A DNA stretch of 64,000 nt from Mimachlamys varia (taxonomy: Eukaryota > Mollusca > Bivalvia > Pectinida > Pectinidae), in NCBI GenBank assembly GCA_947623455.1, contig OX392532.1, positions 22,604,792 to 22,668,791 of the forward strand. Direction: 5' to 3'. How positions within the stretch are numbered: the stretch's first letter is position 1; every line of letters starts with the position of its first letter. The position numbers and the translations under genes were made by a program. The notes under the pieces are model-generated. The model worked only from the letters and a program-made list of their open reading frames with translations, was not told where the DNA came from and made no database searches. Shown piece by piece: positions 49,621 to 62,100 of the stretch.

Positions 49621-51654
49621 AAATGGTTGTATTACTGTATATACATTAGTGGTTGAGTGATTGTAATATGTACGCTTAACCTGTCCATTGTAACGTTATG
49701 ATATTTTGTAAACATTAAGACTTACCCATGGTAAAGTGATTGTATGTATTGAAAACCTGTCCGTGAGTAGACATGTTTTTTCAATAATTTTGCACTCTAT
49801 TATATAAGCTATTTAATTCAAATTATTATAAACTCAATTTTTAACTGACCTCTCTGTTCATAGAGATAGTCTTTTATTTGTTATTTATAAGTCAAAAAAC
49901 TAAAGCACTTCAACAATTTTATCATTTTCCGGGATGCAGACGCAATAAACTGGACAGTTCCGTAACTTCCTTTCGCCAACCAGATTAAAAGTGGGCGTAG
50001 CTTATACTGATCTGTCCTGAGGGAGCAGCGTGACTGTCAACAGTTTTTTTGAGACTTGGACCGTAGATTTCTAAACATGTCTGTCCGTTTGGTATAGATA
50101 CATTAATTCGATTAAAGTGTGAATCTTCTGGCATCAAACACGTGTCGTATCTCGCCATTCAATACTGCTGTATTAAAAAACCTTCCTCTCATCAATATCC
50201 ACCAGAAAAAGACATGACTTTAACACAAATTTACCATACAATGTACACAATGAATTATCGATACTCGTCGCATTAGTCCAGATTAGGGAAGAATTCATTT
50301 TAGTTGATTAGGAATAATTCTCAAAATTTAAAGTAAAACCTCCCGAATGACTCAAATAGTTCTAATCTGCATCCTGAAAATGAAAACTACCAGAAATTAA
50401 GTAATTTACATTATCAAACATGGATAATTCAATTTCAATCGTCTACAAACGGAATCAGTCTTCTTTCAGTTGTACTTGACTACAGAGTACAAGACCTCAA
50501 CTACCTCTCGTGATAAAAGGCATCACTCCGCTTAACATCGCTTTACTAATTACAGTGCTCATGCGATTGACAGAGCTGTCACGATTTGTAGTACAAATGT
50601 AATGGGTTAGCACCTGAACGTAAAAATGATGAAAAACAGTCACTGCGACATTTTGTTTTCTTAATTAATAACAATACACTTAACTTGATCTTCAACAGAA
50701 CAGATCGCAAGAGTATGATACAAGAATCAAAACCTATACTTCGAAAACATCAAACGCCAATAAAAGTTCGTTTAGTCTCTCCTTACACAACAGTGTGTTA
50801 ACAATGTTTGTGTTGGCAAAATGCTCCGGCAGCACAATAATTGCACAAGCAAAACAATTAAGAAAACTGATACTATAAGTTAGTCCCCTGTTTCCAATAT
50901 CACAAACACATACAGCTTAACAATAAATAGTGTAACTTAATGTACTGAAAAAACGACCAGTGATTTAGTTGTGTCGTTTAAGATAGCTGTGTATTTACAT
51001 CTGTACATACTACACGGTCCTAGAATACAGCAGATAGCCATATTGTTCGATACATTGATCTTTCTTTATTTTTTTCGTTTAACGATGTGAACAATTAATT
51101 AATATGTCTATTTGGTTTTGGTTAAATTCAGGTAAGTGTCATATTAACAACTCTGCTTCTATATGTTATGTAAGAGTCAATGTTTTTATATTTTAGAAGG
51201 GTATGTTGGTGTTCTTTCCTCCCGCGAGAACTTGTAGAAAGCTAGGATGACTGTCATGCCGACTTTATAATGCTATCTCACTAAAATATCATTGGGAAAG
51301 GCATCAAAGATAGTATTCCGTCCGACCACCTAATACCCACATCATTTGTTGATATTCCTCTGAATGCTTAACGTTGAGCAGAGAATTACAATTCTACTGC
51401 ATTTAGCATTTATTTTGGACTCTGTCGTCTGGTACACATATGTATGTCCCGATCTAATACAGAAGCACTTGTCTTTATCGTCTGTTCGATGTTGTGTTTG
51501 ATTTTCATCTAGCGTTCATAATTTAGTAAATGTCATTATGGTCATATATAACATGTTGATGCATGTTCATAATTGTATAAGAACGGGACTGAATGTGTCG
51601 GGAGAAAGGCAAATCAAGTCAATAAATCATTGTTTTGTTAACACCCTCTTCATT
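49621..51654. other. Intergenic, no supported gene
   Basis: About 2 kb of AT-rich DNA. No repeats or coding signal recognised. Confidence 0.5.
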
Positions 51655-51910
51655 AATCTAATTTTAATTTTACTTCTAAATTCATAAATTATAGGGGTTT
51701 TACGCACCTGACCCTTCTGCTTCTACATTATTTCAGAAATTTTGGATTCCCACCTTTTGGCCCCTAGCATCACTGAAGGTTCCTACGAGGACGAAACAGC
51801 TGTATGGTGCAGTTTTAATTTTTTTTTCCGGCATACTGTATCTATTACTAACTATAAAAGATATATTTTTGTGTTACGTCATCTGAATGCATTGTTTCAT
51901 TCCGCACTGC
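51655..51910 (+). mobile_element. Hammerhead element copy C
   Basis: Matches copy B (on its minus strand) from 'ttaattttacttct' through 'acctgacccttctgcttcta', 'ttggattcccaccttttggc' and the ribozyme to 'gcatactgtatctatt'. The upstream limit agrees with copy B, which supports a real element end near 51655. The 74-codon frame at 51742-51966 runs across the ribozyme and is discounted. About 105 bases after its end lies family D copy 5. Confidence 0.65.
51767..51810 (+). ncRNA. Decayed hammerhead ribozyme
   Basis: Stem I pairs 'gcatca' (51767-51772) with 'tggtgc' (51805-51810; one G-U pair). Core GAAAC (51793-51797), stem III ACAGCUGU (51796-51803) and cleavage base A (51804) are intact. The first core motif reads CUGAAGG instead of CUGAAGA (last invariant A lost) and the first base pair of stem II is broken. 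Probably inactive. Confidence 0.65.
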
Positions 51911-53924
51911 ATTTACAAATGTTAGTTAGACAACGGACCACATACAACAGAATACTGAAGTGTTAACATTACTCATATCCTTAACTAACAGTCGATAAAA
52001 CAATGACGAAATTTGAAATGAGGAAATATTTACAACTGAAAAGTATACGGAGAATAAGGCCACATGATCCGGAAGGGTAGGCATCTTCTGCTTCATCAAA
52101 TGCCCCTCGTCATGTGAATTTAAGTCGAATTCAAATTATGACAGGTCTTCACATTGATCGCCGGTAGTGCTATTAAAACCACCAAGACACTCTAATAAGT
52201 ATAGTAATTCGACCAAGTCATGTGAAACATGAATACCTTGGCTAGGGGAAAGTTCACGATCAGAACGTCAAATTCATCTCACTTTTTGGAGTGTTGACGT
52301 CATCTTTGTTGGGATTTTAAAAGTAAGAGTCTGTGGTGTCCTTAATGTCAAGATCTCGGTGTATATACCATGGTAGGATCGATATGGTGAATTCATTTCT
52401 TGCTATTCAAAGTCAACGCATATTAATCAGAAGGATGCAAGGTTTGTTCCCATTTTATGTCTACAATCTGCTGGAAGGTCTTTTTACTATTCTCAGCAAA
52501 GATATTGCCAACCAGGAACTTTGAGATTAAACGATCGCGCTTAATTTGATAATGGTAAGTTATAAGCCTGTGGTGTAGCGGGGTGTTTATGACTCTATAA
52601 TTGATGTAACGACTTTCAGATGTGAGGAACTTACTTTCTCATCAATTTTTACCTACTCTAACACCAAGGTAACCAAACGGTGGATCAGAATTTACAAAGA
52701 GGAATACATTTTTAAACTGTTTCCTGAAAGAAGAATGCGGGTGTTTAGATGACGAGATCACTGTATAATAATGATCCAATCAATTTTAAAGCTGTAATCA
52801 AAGTTCAGATGGGTTTATATATTATGTTAAAGCAATTAACACTGCCAATGGGTGGACAATAATTCTGAATGAGTGTAAATGAATAATTCAATCATCGTCC
52901 AAAATGTCAATTGTTAGAATAGCATGACAACCGCCGAGACATGGCACATATTTGTACGCATCCTAATCACCGTCCATAAATATATGTAATTAAAAAAAAA
53001 CACACATAGCATTATCTAGACCGTAGAGATTTGTTTGTGTCACGCCATTTTTATGCATAAAATATTCCTTTGTATTATGCATTTTATATTATTCTACTTT
53101 TAAACCATTACTCATTACTATTTTCTTATTTGAGAGAGCGTTTTTTTTAAATTGCAAATTTCATTTGTACTTTTTAATTATTAATGAAAACATTGCAATC
53201 AATATACTTGAACGTGCGAAGAAATGAATTAACACGAATATAATGATGCTTTTTGAATACTTATATCTATAATCAACATTTCAATTACCTCATATATCTT
53301 TGTTCAAATCAAGTGATTTCGTTTATACCAAGTCTGCAAAGTTCGTTCGAGAACAATTGATCAATTATTCACAACACGTTCCTCATCAGTATTGCATTAT
53401 CGGGTACAGAAAAAGAGGTTATTCACAGTAATGGGGTACACAGGGTTTGTTGAGATGTAAGTTCTCCCCGGAGAAAAAGAATAGTTACTAGTGGTTGAAA
53501 TGAATGTTGTTTAAAGATGTGTGTGAAGTACAAAATAAAAGAAAAATGCCAACTATAATGACCTAATTGAATGCATAAACTACACATTAACAGGAAGTAC
53601 ATCTGTGTTAGCTATTTCACTATATTAATGGTATTCTATTGACAATCTGTCCATATGATTCTCGGACGGGATATTAAAGAAAACGTGTATGATTCCTTAA
53701 AAGGACATGCTTCAATCTTCTGTTTGGTTCAAAGTCACGAAATAACACTGCACAAACATTGATTAGTAATAAATAAGAAATACAAAATACCAGCATCGGA
53801 TGATACGTGTGCAATTTTTGACGTTCTATTTTAAACTTTTGCTTCAGAATCACATATTCCTCCTCTGTCGCAATGGTATGTCAGGTAACCGTATGAACTA
53901 TCGACAGACCTTATAACTCTGGGG
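51911..53924. other. Intergenic, includes family D copy 5
   Basis: Family D copy 5 lies at 52015-52110. The 63-codon frame at 52333-52524 is unrecognised. No other feature. Confidence 0.5.
52015..52110 (+). repeat. Dispersed family D, copy 5 (partial, diverged)
   Basis: 'gagaataaggccacatgatc', 'cggaagggtaggcatcttct' and 'gcttcatcaaatgcccc' correspond to the central part of family D with several substitutions. Confidence 0.65.
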
Positions 53925-54110
53925 CTATGTTACATGGCGGGTGTCGTCGATGAAGCAGAAGACGTTTACTCTTCCGGAACACCTGGTCTTATTCTCTTGT
54001 GCTTTTACGAGAGTCTCCATGTAGATCTTTCCTTTGTTCCTATTTTGCCACTAGTTCAATCGATTTTGAGTTCGGATTATGTTTTTTTTGACGCTTTGGT
54101 ATTCTCTGAA
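53925..54110 (-). repeat. Dispersed family D, copy 6
   Basis: Opposite orientation to copy 1. The plus strand reads 'ggcgggtgtcgtcgatgaag', 'cagaagacgtttactcttcc' and 'cgattttgagttcggattat'. Plus-strand translation from the ATG at 53934 is MAGVVDEAEDVYSSGTPGLI and stays open to 54185 (83 codons). It carries four extra codons relative to copy 1, in frame. Confidence 0.8.
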
Positions 54111-54185
54111 TTTTTTTTTTATAGACATGTAATACATATAAGAGCTATACTTAGTATTACATTCATTGATAAATATCTGCAGTAA

Positions 54186-56170
54186 TTTTTGTAACCTAGA
54201 TTAGCTACTTTTGTCAGAAAACTGGTTTGCTCCGCCCAATTTGATTTCTATGTTTACGCCGATATTTTAAAAGTAAACCAAATTAAAATGATACACATCA
54301 TAGATTCGTTTCTGTTATCTTCAGAATTACAATGTAAACTGAACATTTTTTCTCAGGATAAAATACATGTTTAGTCAAAGACTGATCCTCCACATGGTCC
54401 TCTTGTTAGTAAAATACACGTGTTAGTTAAAAGTTATGAAATATACAGACACAATTTTCAGCTGAACTAAAGTCATATCATAGTCTATCTAGAATGAAGA
54501 CTGCCGTAATAATGAAGAGATTGATAAGTAATATTCACTTCATCAATGTAATACCAATTAATCGAAATTCCGTATGTATTTGTATTGCTGTTTTAAATCG
54601 AAACAGGATTTGTATGTATCAGAGAAATAGTAAAACGCAGCGTTTCCTAGTAGTATGAAATATTTACAAAGTCATACACTGTATTTAGATTTAAATAATT
54701 GTAAACATTGTAACCTAGAAATTAAACAAAGAAAAGAAAATATTTCATTTAACATCATTTTCCGAATTAAGTTTTTTCCCCTTTTAATTTGGGATAGATT
54801 TTTGATGGATGAACACACGATGTAGACCCGGGAGATGACATTTATAACATCTGATTGAAGATATTTTATACCATATTGCAAACCACTTTGTAGCCCGCAG
54901 TCGTTAATTTTTTCTAGGATTCACAACTGAACTGAACTGAACTGTTGACTGACTTCATGTGCGATTTTTCTCAACCAAAGAAACATTACTCTTACGATAA
55001 ATTTGGAGGAATTGAACGCATTAAACACATTTTTCATATCAATCTTGATATTTCCTTATAAGTATATTTCAACTATTATTGTAAATTACAGGATGGACGT
55101 GAGGTAGGCATGGGTGATGGCATTTGTAACATTTGGTTGAAAGATGACGTAACATTCACACACAAAAACTTGCTCGAAGATGCTCATGGGAGATATATTG
55201 AAATTCACACCAATGCATCCGTTTATTTTTTATATGATTCACTAAAGCATTGAACTGTTACCAGATGCAGTATACCGTCGATATGAATACAATTTGGGTG
55301 ACAGATAAATAATTATGCCGCTCGTACTTATATTTACATTCCAGATGATTTTAAATTATGTCTGAGTTTATTTCTTTGATATAAAGTCGGTAAACGTTAT
55401 TCCTTTCCCATGTGTTTTTCTTTATCTGAAAAGCCTGAAATGTCATCTGAGCTCTTGACTCAAAGCCATCATTCATGTTACCTGGGCCGGAGTGCAAAGC
55501 GTTGACTAACATAGTCCAATATGGCGCCAGAAAAGACGTCCGAATGGCCCGATTTAAATCAATGTCATCTAAGCGATTGATTCAAAACCATTATACATGT
55601 TATCTGAGGCGGAATGCAAAGCTTTGATATATAACATAGTCCAAAACGGCGTTAGGAATAACATCGTGTTATGTAGATTGCAAATTGTAATATACATGTA
55701 CTGCAATTTTGTTTAGTAATAATTTATAGGCGAAGGCAACACAGAATGTAAATATAACTGTACTGTACTGTTGGCTTCCAATCAAAGAAACATAACTCTA
55801 ACAATGAATTTGGGAGAAAAGTCCCATGAAAAAAAGTGTTCATGACTGATTCATACATACATGTTTATATGTATTTTCTATCAATCTTTACATTTTTTGA
55901 CCCATTTCGTCTTGTCAGTTATTAAAGCAAAAAATTACGTTCTGATAATTATCTCATATTCAGTCAGAAACTGTTTGAAAATGTTTTTCTCAAATAAAAG
56001 AAATACTCCATCATCAAGACACCTGATCATTTTCCCATGACATATTTTACGAAACACATAATCACAGAATCTTTTATACATTATTTTGAATGTTTATCAC
56101 TTTTATAAAAAAAAAAAGTATTAATAGTTTAAGTCATGTGGTTTGTGACCGGAAAGATATACTGTTTACG
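54186..56170. other. Intergenic with diverged duplications
   Basis: Two ~105-bp direct copies at 55440-55545 and 55562-55668 share 'tcaaagccat', 'catgttacctg', 'ggccggagtgcaaagcg' and 'aacatagtccaa' (second copy diverged). 54926-55015 ('aaagaaacattactcttacg') is repeated in diverged form at 55758-55820 ('aaagaaacataactctaaca'). No supported gene. Confidence 0.55.
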
Positions 56171-56378
56171 GGGCTGCGATGGCCGAGTGGTGAAGGTATC
56201 CCGACATTCTACTAGCCCTCCGAGTTCGAAACCCACGTGGGGCAGCTGCCAGGAACTGACTGTAGGTCGGTATTTTTTTACCGGGTACTCCGGCTTTCTC
56301 CACCTTAGAAAACCTGACACGTCCTTAAATGAACCTACCTGTTAATAAGAGGTGAAACAAAAATAAACCAAACCAAAT
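56171..56378 (+). mobile_element. tRNA-derived SINE, near full length
   Basis: The head 'gggctgcgatggccgagtgg' contains the A box and is followed by a B box at 'gagttcgaaaccc' and 'cacgtggggcagctgcc'. The body has 'ctgtaggtcgg', 'accgggtactccggctttct' and 'aaaacctgacacgtcct'. The tail is A-rich with 'aaataaaccaaaccaaa'. This copy is the reference for the split SINE around the 40-bp array. Confidence 0.85.
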
Positions 56379-57129
56379 GTTATCCAAAGGTTATCGGTTT
56401 TATAACATCACAGGTGAAGTAGATGTGTAAATGATTCCGCATAATAACTAGCATCATCAAAATTTCAAGTGTAAAGGTTGCTGCTATTTTATTTCATTTC
56501 GGAAAATTTTATTGAATATCAAAAGGATTGGACAACAGGCTTTGCCTTTATTAGTCCTCTCCTAGTAATGGCATAGATGTACACATAGAATACGAAGTTA
56601 CAGAAATTGTGATGCAAGGGAAGTAACTCCCGCAAACGTTTCAATTTAACATTTGTTTAGAATAATTATCCCCAGCGTTACTTGCAACTAAATCTATAGA
56701 CTACAAGGACTACAACTGAACAAGCTGGACATGCTAGTACCCACAACATCAAACAATTCAAAACAAAATTTAATCAGTTTTTAAAACAGTATATTAATTC
56801 TTTCAAATTAACATAATCAATACAGCAAAATCAAGTTATTACATCTTTCTTGTACAAAATGAAACCATTCGAGGAGAAAATAATAATAATAACAAAAATT
56901 ACATATCAAACTGAAAAACATTGTATATATTCATATTTTTTTTAAAAACAAAACAATATACAGTATATGTACATTTTATGAAAAATCTTAAAACAGCCCC
57001 TTCGTTGTATAACAATGGGGTAATCAAAGCCAAAATGGATTGATTGTTCAGAAAAAAAACACACATGATCTGATACACAAACGTATGTATACAGCATCTC
57101 ATTTAAAACAATGCAGAATATGCTTCAAA
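56379..57129. other. Intergenic, no gene seen
   Basis: AT-rich; an ATA/A-rich low-complexity patch at 56875-56960. Confidence 0.5.
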
Positions 57130-57866
57130 GGAACAAGGGGCCCAGAGAGCCTGTTTAGCTAACCTTGATTTCGACAAATACACTTTACCAGTGTGGGATC
57201 TACCACAACAAAAGTATGTTACCATGCAGTAATGAAAAATAAATAAACACTTACAGATATAGCTTTCTGATTAAAAAGAACATTTAGAGGAAAATTATTT
57301 AAAATTGCTTTATATCAGATTTAGATGAATTGCCAGGATTTGGCCAAATCCTTCGGACCCCTGGGGGTCAGCGCCATCATTTGTAATTTTCGTATAGAAT
57401 TGAATTGCTATCATTAAAATATATGTTAAACATTGCTTAGTTCCAGAGAAAAAGTTGTTAATATCAATATTGCCAAATGGACCGCTTTTGGCCCTGCCCC
57501 CTGAGGTTCCAGGGGTTCAGGCCAATCATTTGTATAAATTTGCATCCCACCCACCTAGGGATGCTTCCACAGAAGATCATTATTAACTTTTTATAACAAT
57601 GGTATACATTGCTTTGATCTAGAGAAGAAGTCGTTTATATGAATATTGCCAAATGGACCAATTTCGGCCCGCCCTTAGGCCGATGTCGTGTCAGTCCAAT
57701 CATTTGTATAAAGTTGGATACCAGTCACATAGGAAGGCTTCTTACAAAATCTAGTTCAATGCCGATCAACGCTTCAGAAGAAGTCGATTGTTGACGAACG
57801 GACGGACGATGGACGCCACGGCATGGCATTAGCTCACCTTGGTCCTTCGGTCCAGGTGAGTTACAA
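57130..57866 (+). mobile_element. Pearl/Helitron-like non-autonomous element
   Basis: Three diverged internal repeats of roughly 170 bp share 'attgccaaatggaccaattt'-like and 'caatcatttgtataaa' phrases. The right end is an imperfect hairpin at about 57831-57864 ('ctcacct' against 'aggtgag' around 'tggtccttcggtcc') preceded by 'gaacggacggacgatggacg'. The architecture (short core repeats plus a terminal hairpin) resembles bivalve pearl-type Helitron relatives. Left limit uncertain; no Rep/helicase coding region. Confidence 0.65.
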
Positions 57867-59185
57867 TGAAGTACATTGAGTTTTTTTGCTATAACTCAAG
57901 CATACACACTAGATCTAATGCATTATCAAGCCACAGCACCTCTTTTGTATAACAGGAAAAGTATTTATCAAACAATTCAAAATAAAAAGTAAAGAAAACA
58001 GATTAGACATAATTCAATATTTAACATCTAGATACAGCACAAGTTTGTTCATTTCGAAATATATTTATCGAATAGTTAACAGGAAATTATAAGCAAATTC
58101 AAATCAATGCATGCATTGTTTTAGCTACAAAATGCAAACCGATACAACTCAGACTCCCCCCCCCCCCCACCAATAGTTACAAAAAATGTTAACATAATAT
58201 TTGATCCGCTCTAATCCTGTTCAATCCATGGCTGTGAAACACGATATTATTATTATGAGTAATAATTTAAAACCTGAATTTTAAACATACTTATTATTAT
58301 GAGCCGATATATACGTAGCATTATGAAAAATACCCCCCCCTCCCCCCCAAAAAAACCAACAAAAAAAAAAAACCCAACAAAAAAACAAAAACAAAAAGAG
58401 AGAGAGAAAAAAAGAAAAAATAAACACATTAAGCAAATTTAAAATATTGTATTCATTGCTAAAATTTGAACAATGCCTATTATTCAATCTATCTAAAGGA
58501 CCTATTATGTACAACATAGAAATTTTTAGTAATATATAATATTATGCAGAAAAGAATCAATACATATAGTATTTATAAAGTTTTTACCTTTTCAATCACT
58601 GATAAATCAGTTTTAATTCTTTTAAATATACGTTATGATGTGTTTTTGCTACTCATTTTCTTAAACGTTACAAACTCTTCTGAATTTCATTTTTACATTT
58701 TGTTCATTATTAATTTTTACAATTTAAAATATTATAAAGAGAACTTTGGTACCAACAGTTGATCTTTTATAATGTTGGCCGAAACGTACATTAATAATAA
58801 TTGTATTGAGAACCATTATCAAACAATATGTTCCGATAGAAAGTTAACATTGCATAAATTTTACAAGAAATATTATCAGGACAATATTTGGACAAATTTT
58901 CAATCATTTTAGGCTTACTTTATTTTTGTTATAATATGATAATAATTTACCTTCAAGCAACTTTTCTAGCATTCTTAAAGTATAAACAATGTGATTTAAT
59001 GGCTAAAATATACGATCCCTTTTTAAGATGTTTAAAAGGGGTGATTAAATGGCAATTCTTTGAAAAAAAACCCTCACTATTCATTTTGATAATTCGTGGC
59101 CGAAATTTATTGTTGTTGTTGTTAACCTATTGTTAATTTCTCAAACATGAAGTTAAAATTTACCTACCTTTGGAATATATTAAGC
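57867..59185. other. Intergenic, AT-rich, with homopolymer tracts
   Basis: A C run at about 58155-58169, C-rich 58331-58348, then A-rich to 58430. Frames at 58281-58517 (minus), 58544-58762 and 58888-59136 are low-complexity or AT-driven and not supported. Confidence 0.55.
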
Positions 59186-62100
59186 TACAGCTTACAGTAA
59201 GTTTTGTTTGGGTTATTGAAACTCACTGCTAGCTGATAGCAATACAAAACCTTCCATAGGTTATCAATTTTTTGCACTTTTACGTTTTACAATATTTTGG
59301 TATTTGTTATATACTACTTAACGGTTTTGTTAAAGTCTGATCAATAACAAACCGATAAGTGCCTCGATTCATTGCTTGGTGTTACGCGATGGGACTATTT
59401 CAGGCAACATGTGGGCCATTTGTTTTGACCAAGTTACATCTGTTCCTACTCGAAACAGAAAGAACATATCACGGAATATGTTCCATATAAATAAATGTTG
59501 GAATTATTGACAGGTGCTACAGTAGACCTATCATTTTTATTTCCATCCTTTCTACTGTTGGAAATCAAATCAGCTAAAGTAAGTTGATTGGGTTTTTGAA
59601 ACTTACTGCTAGCTGATAGCAATTCATAACCTTATATAGGTTATACAATTTTTGCACTTTTAAATTTTACATTATTTTTGGTATTTGTATTTGTATTACT
59701 TACACGGTATTGTTAAAGTCTGATCAATAACAAACCGACTCGTGCCTCGATTTGTTGCTTGGTGTTGAGCAACGAGACAATCTAAGGCAACATTTGGGCC
59801 ATTTGTTTTGCATCTGATTTGACCAAGATACAACTGTTTCTACTCGAAACAGAATGAACATTTCACGGAATATGTTCAATTGAAATGGATGTTGGAATTA
59901 TTGACAGGTGCTAAAGTAGACCTATCCCCAGTATTAAGCTACAGACTACAGTAAGTTTTGTTTGGGTTATTGAAACTTACTGCTAGCTGATAGCAATCTA
60001 TAACCTTACATAGGTTATACAATTTTCGCACTTTTTGGTTTTACAATATTTTTGGTATTTGTTTTGAATTACATACACGGTATTGTTAAAGTCTGATCAA
60101 TAACAAACCGAATCATGCCTTGATTTGTTGCTTGGTGTTGAGCAAAGAGCAATATAACGCAACATTTGGGCCATTTGTTTTACATCTGATTTGATTCAGT
60201 TACAACTGTTTCTACTCGAAACAGAAAGAACATATCACGGAATATGTTCGATTTAAAAGGATGTTGGAATTATTGACAGGTGCTACAGTTGACCTATTTG
60301 CATTATTCCATCCTTTCTACTGTTGGAAATCAAATCAGCTACAGTAAGTTGTTTGGGTTATTGAAACTTACTGCTAGCTGATAGCAATTCATAACCTTAC
60401 ATAGGTTATACAATTTTTGCACTTTTAAATTTTACATTTTTTTGGTATTTGTATTTGTATTACTTACACGGTATTGTTAAAGTCTGATCAATAACAAACC
60501 GACTCGTGCCTCGATTCCTTGCTTGGTGTTGAGCAAAGAGACACTCTATGGCAACATATGGGCCATTTATATGCCACCAGATTTGACCCAATTACATCTG
60601 TTCCTACTCGAAACAGAAAGAACATATCACGGAATATGTTTCGTTTGAATGGATGTTGGAATTATTGACAGGTGTTAAAGTATCATTTTTCCATTCCCTG
60701 TGTTGATTAAGTAAGATGGAACCTAACAAACATAACTATCCATGCTGGTACTTTGGTACATACATTGGTACAAGTTAAATCAATTACTAGTTGGTAGATG
60801 TGAGAGTAACATTAGAGTCTGATGTAAGCCTACATGACAGGACCTGTTACTGGAGATTTCTACTCTGAACTCAATGTGCATAACAATGAATTTGGAACTG
60901 AACCAAATTAGACAATCAAAACTTAATTGACATGTGATGTGGTATTGAATTTAGTTCTTATTAAAAAAAAACATATTTTGGTGGCCTATATACGAATTTC
61001 TCTATTAGATGTTGAAATACATTGCGATTTAATTGCAATTTACTTTCAATGTTGGGACCTTTTGCTTACGATATCTTCGCAGTAGCACTGATCTACATTT
61101 GCTATCATTCTATAGAGCTGAGACGAATAGCTACAGTAGGTCTTGTTTGGGTTATTGAAACTTAGTGCTATCCGATAGCAATCTAAAACCTTGCAAAGGG
61201 TTTTTTTCATTACTTACACGGTATTGTTAAAGTCTGATCAATAACAAACCGACTCCTGCCTCGATTTGTTGCTTGGTGTTGAGCAAAGAGACAATATAAC
61301 GCAACATTTGGGTCAATTGTTTTGCATCTGATTTGACCAAGTTACAACTGTCCCCACTCGGAACAGTATGAACATATCACGGAATATGTTCCATTTAAAC
61401 GGATGGTGGAATTATTGACAGGTGCTACAGTTGACCTATCAACATTATTTCCATCCTTTTTACTGTTGGAAATCAAATCAGCTACAGTAAGTCTTGTCTG
61501 GGTTATTGAAACTTACTGCTAGCTGATAGCAATTCATAACCTTACAAAGGTTATACAATTTTTGCACTTTTAAAGTTTACATTATTTTTGGTATTTGTAT
61601 TTGTATAACTTACACGGTATTGTTAAAGTCTGATCAATAACAAACCGACTCGTGCCTCGATTAATTGCTTGGTGTTGAGCAAAGAGACAATCATAGGCAA
61701 CATTTGGGCCATTTGTTTTGCATCTGATTTGACCCAGTTACATCTGTTCCTACTCGAAACAGAAAGAACATATGGTATATCACGGAATATGTTCCATTTA
61801 AATGGATGTTGGAATTAATGACAGGTGCTACAGTTGACCTATTTACATTATTCCATCCTTTCCTCTGTTGGAAATCAAATCAGCTACAGTAAGTCGATTG
61901 GGTTTTTGAAACTTACTGCTAGCTGATAGCAATTCATAACCTTACAAAGGTTATACAATTTTTGCACTTTTAAATTTTACATTTTTTTTGGTATTTGTAT
62001 TTGTATTACTTACACGGTATTGTTAAAGTCTGATCAATAACAAACCGACTCGTGCCTCGATTCTTTGCGTGCTGTTGAGCAAAGAGACAATCTAAGAAAA

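Noticed and set aside
51742..51966. 74-codon frame beginning MDSHLLAPSITEGSYEDETA
   Set aside because: It runs through the hammerhead element; the sequence is explained better by RNA structure, and the other copies do not keep the frame.
56171..56245. A functional tRNA gene
   Set aside because: This is the head of a SINE with body and A-rich tail; the cloverleaf is not intact.
59455..59470. 'ctcgaaacag' in satellite A units as part of a hammerhead
   Set aside because: No CUGANGA motif at suitable spacing; the upstream 'ctgatttga' does not fit the core.
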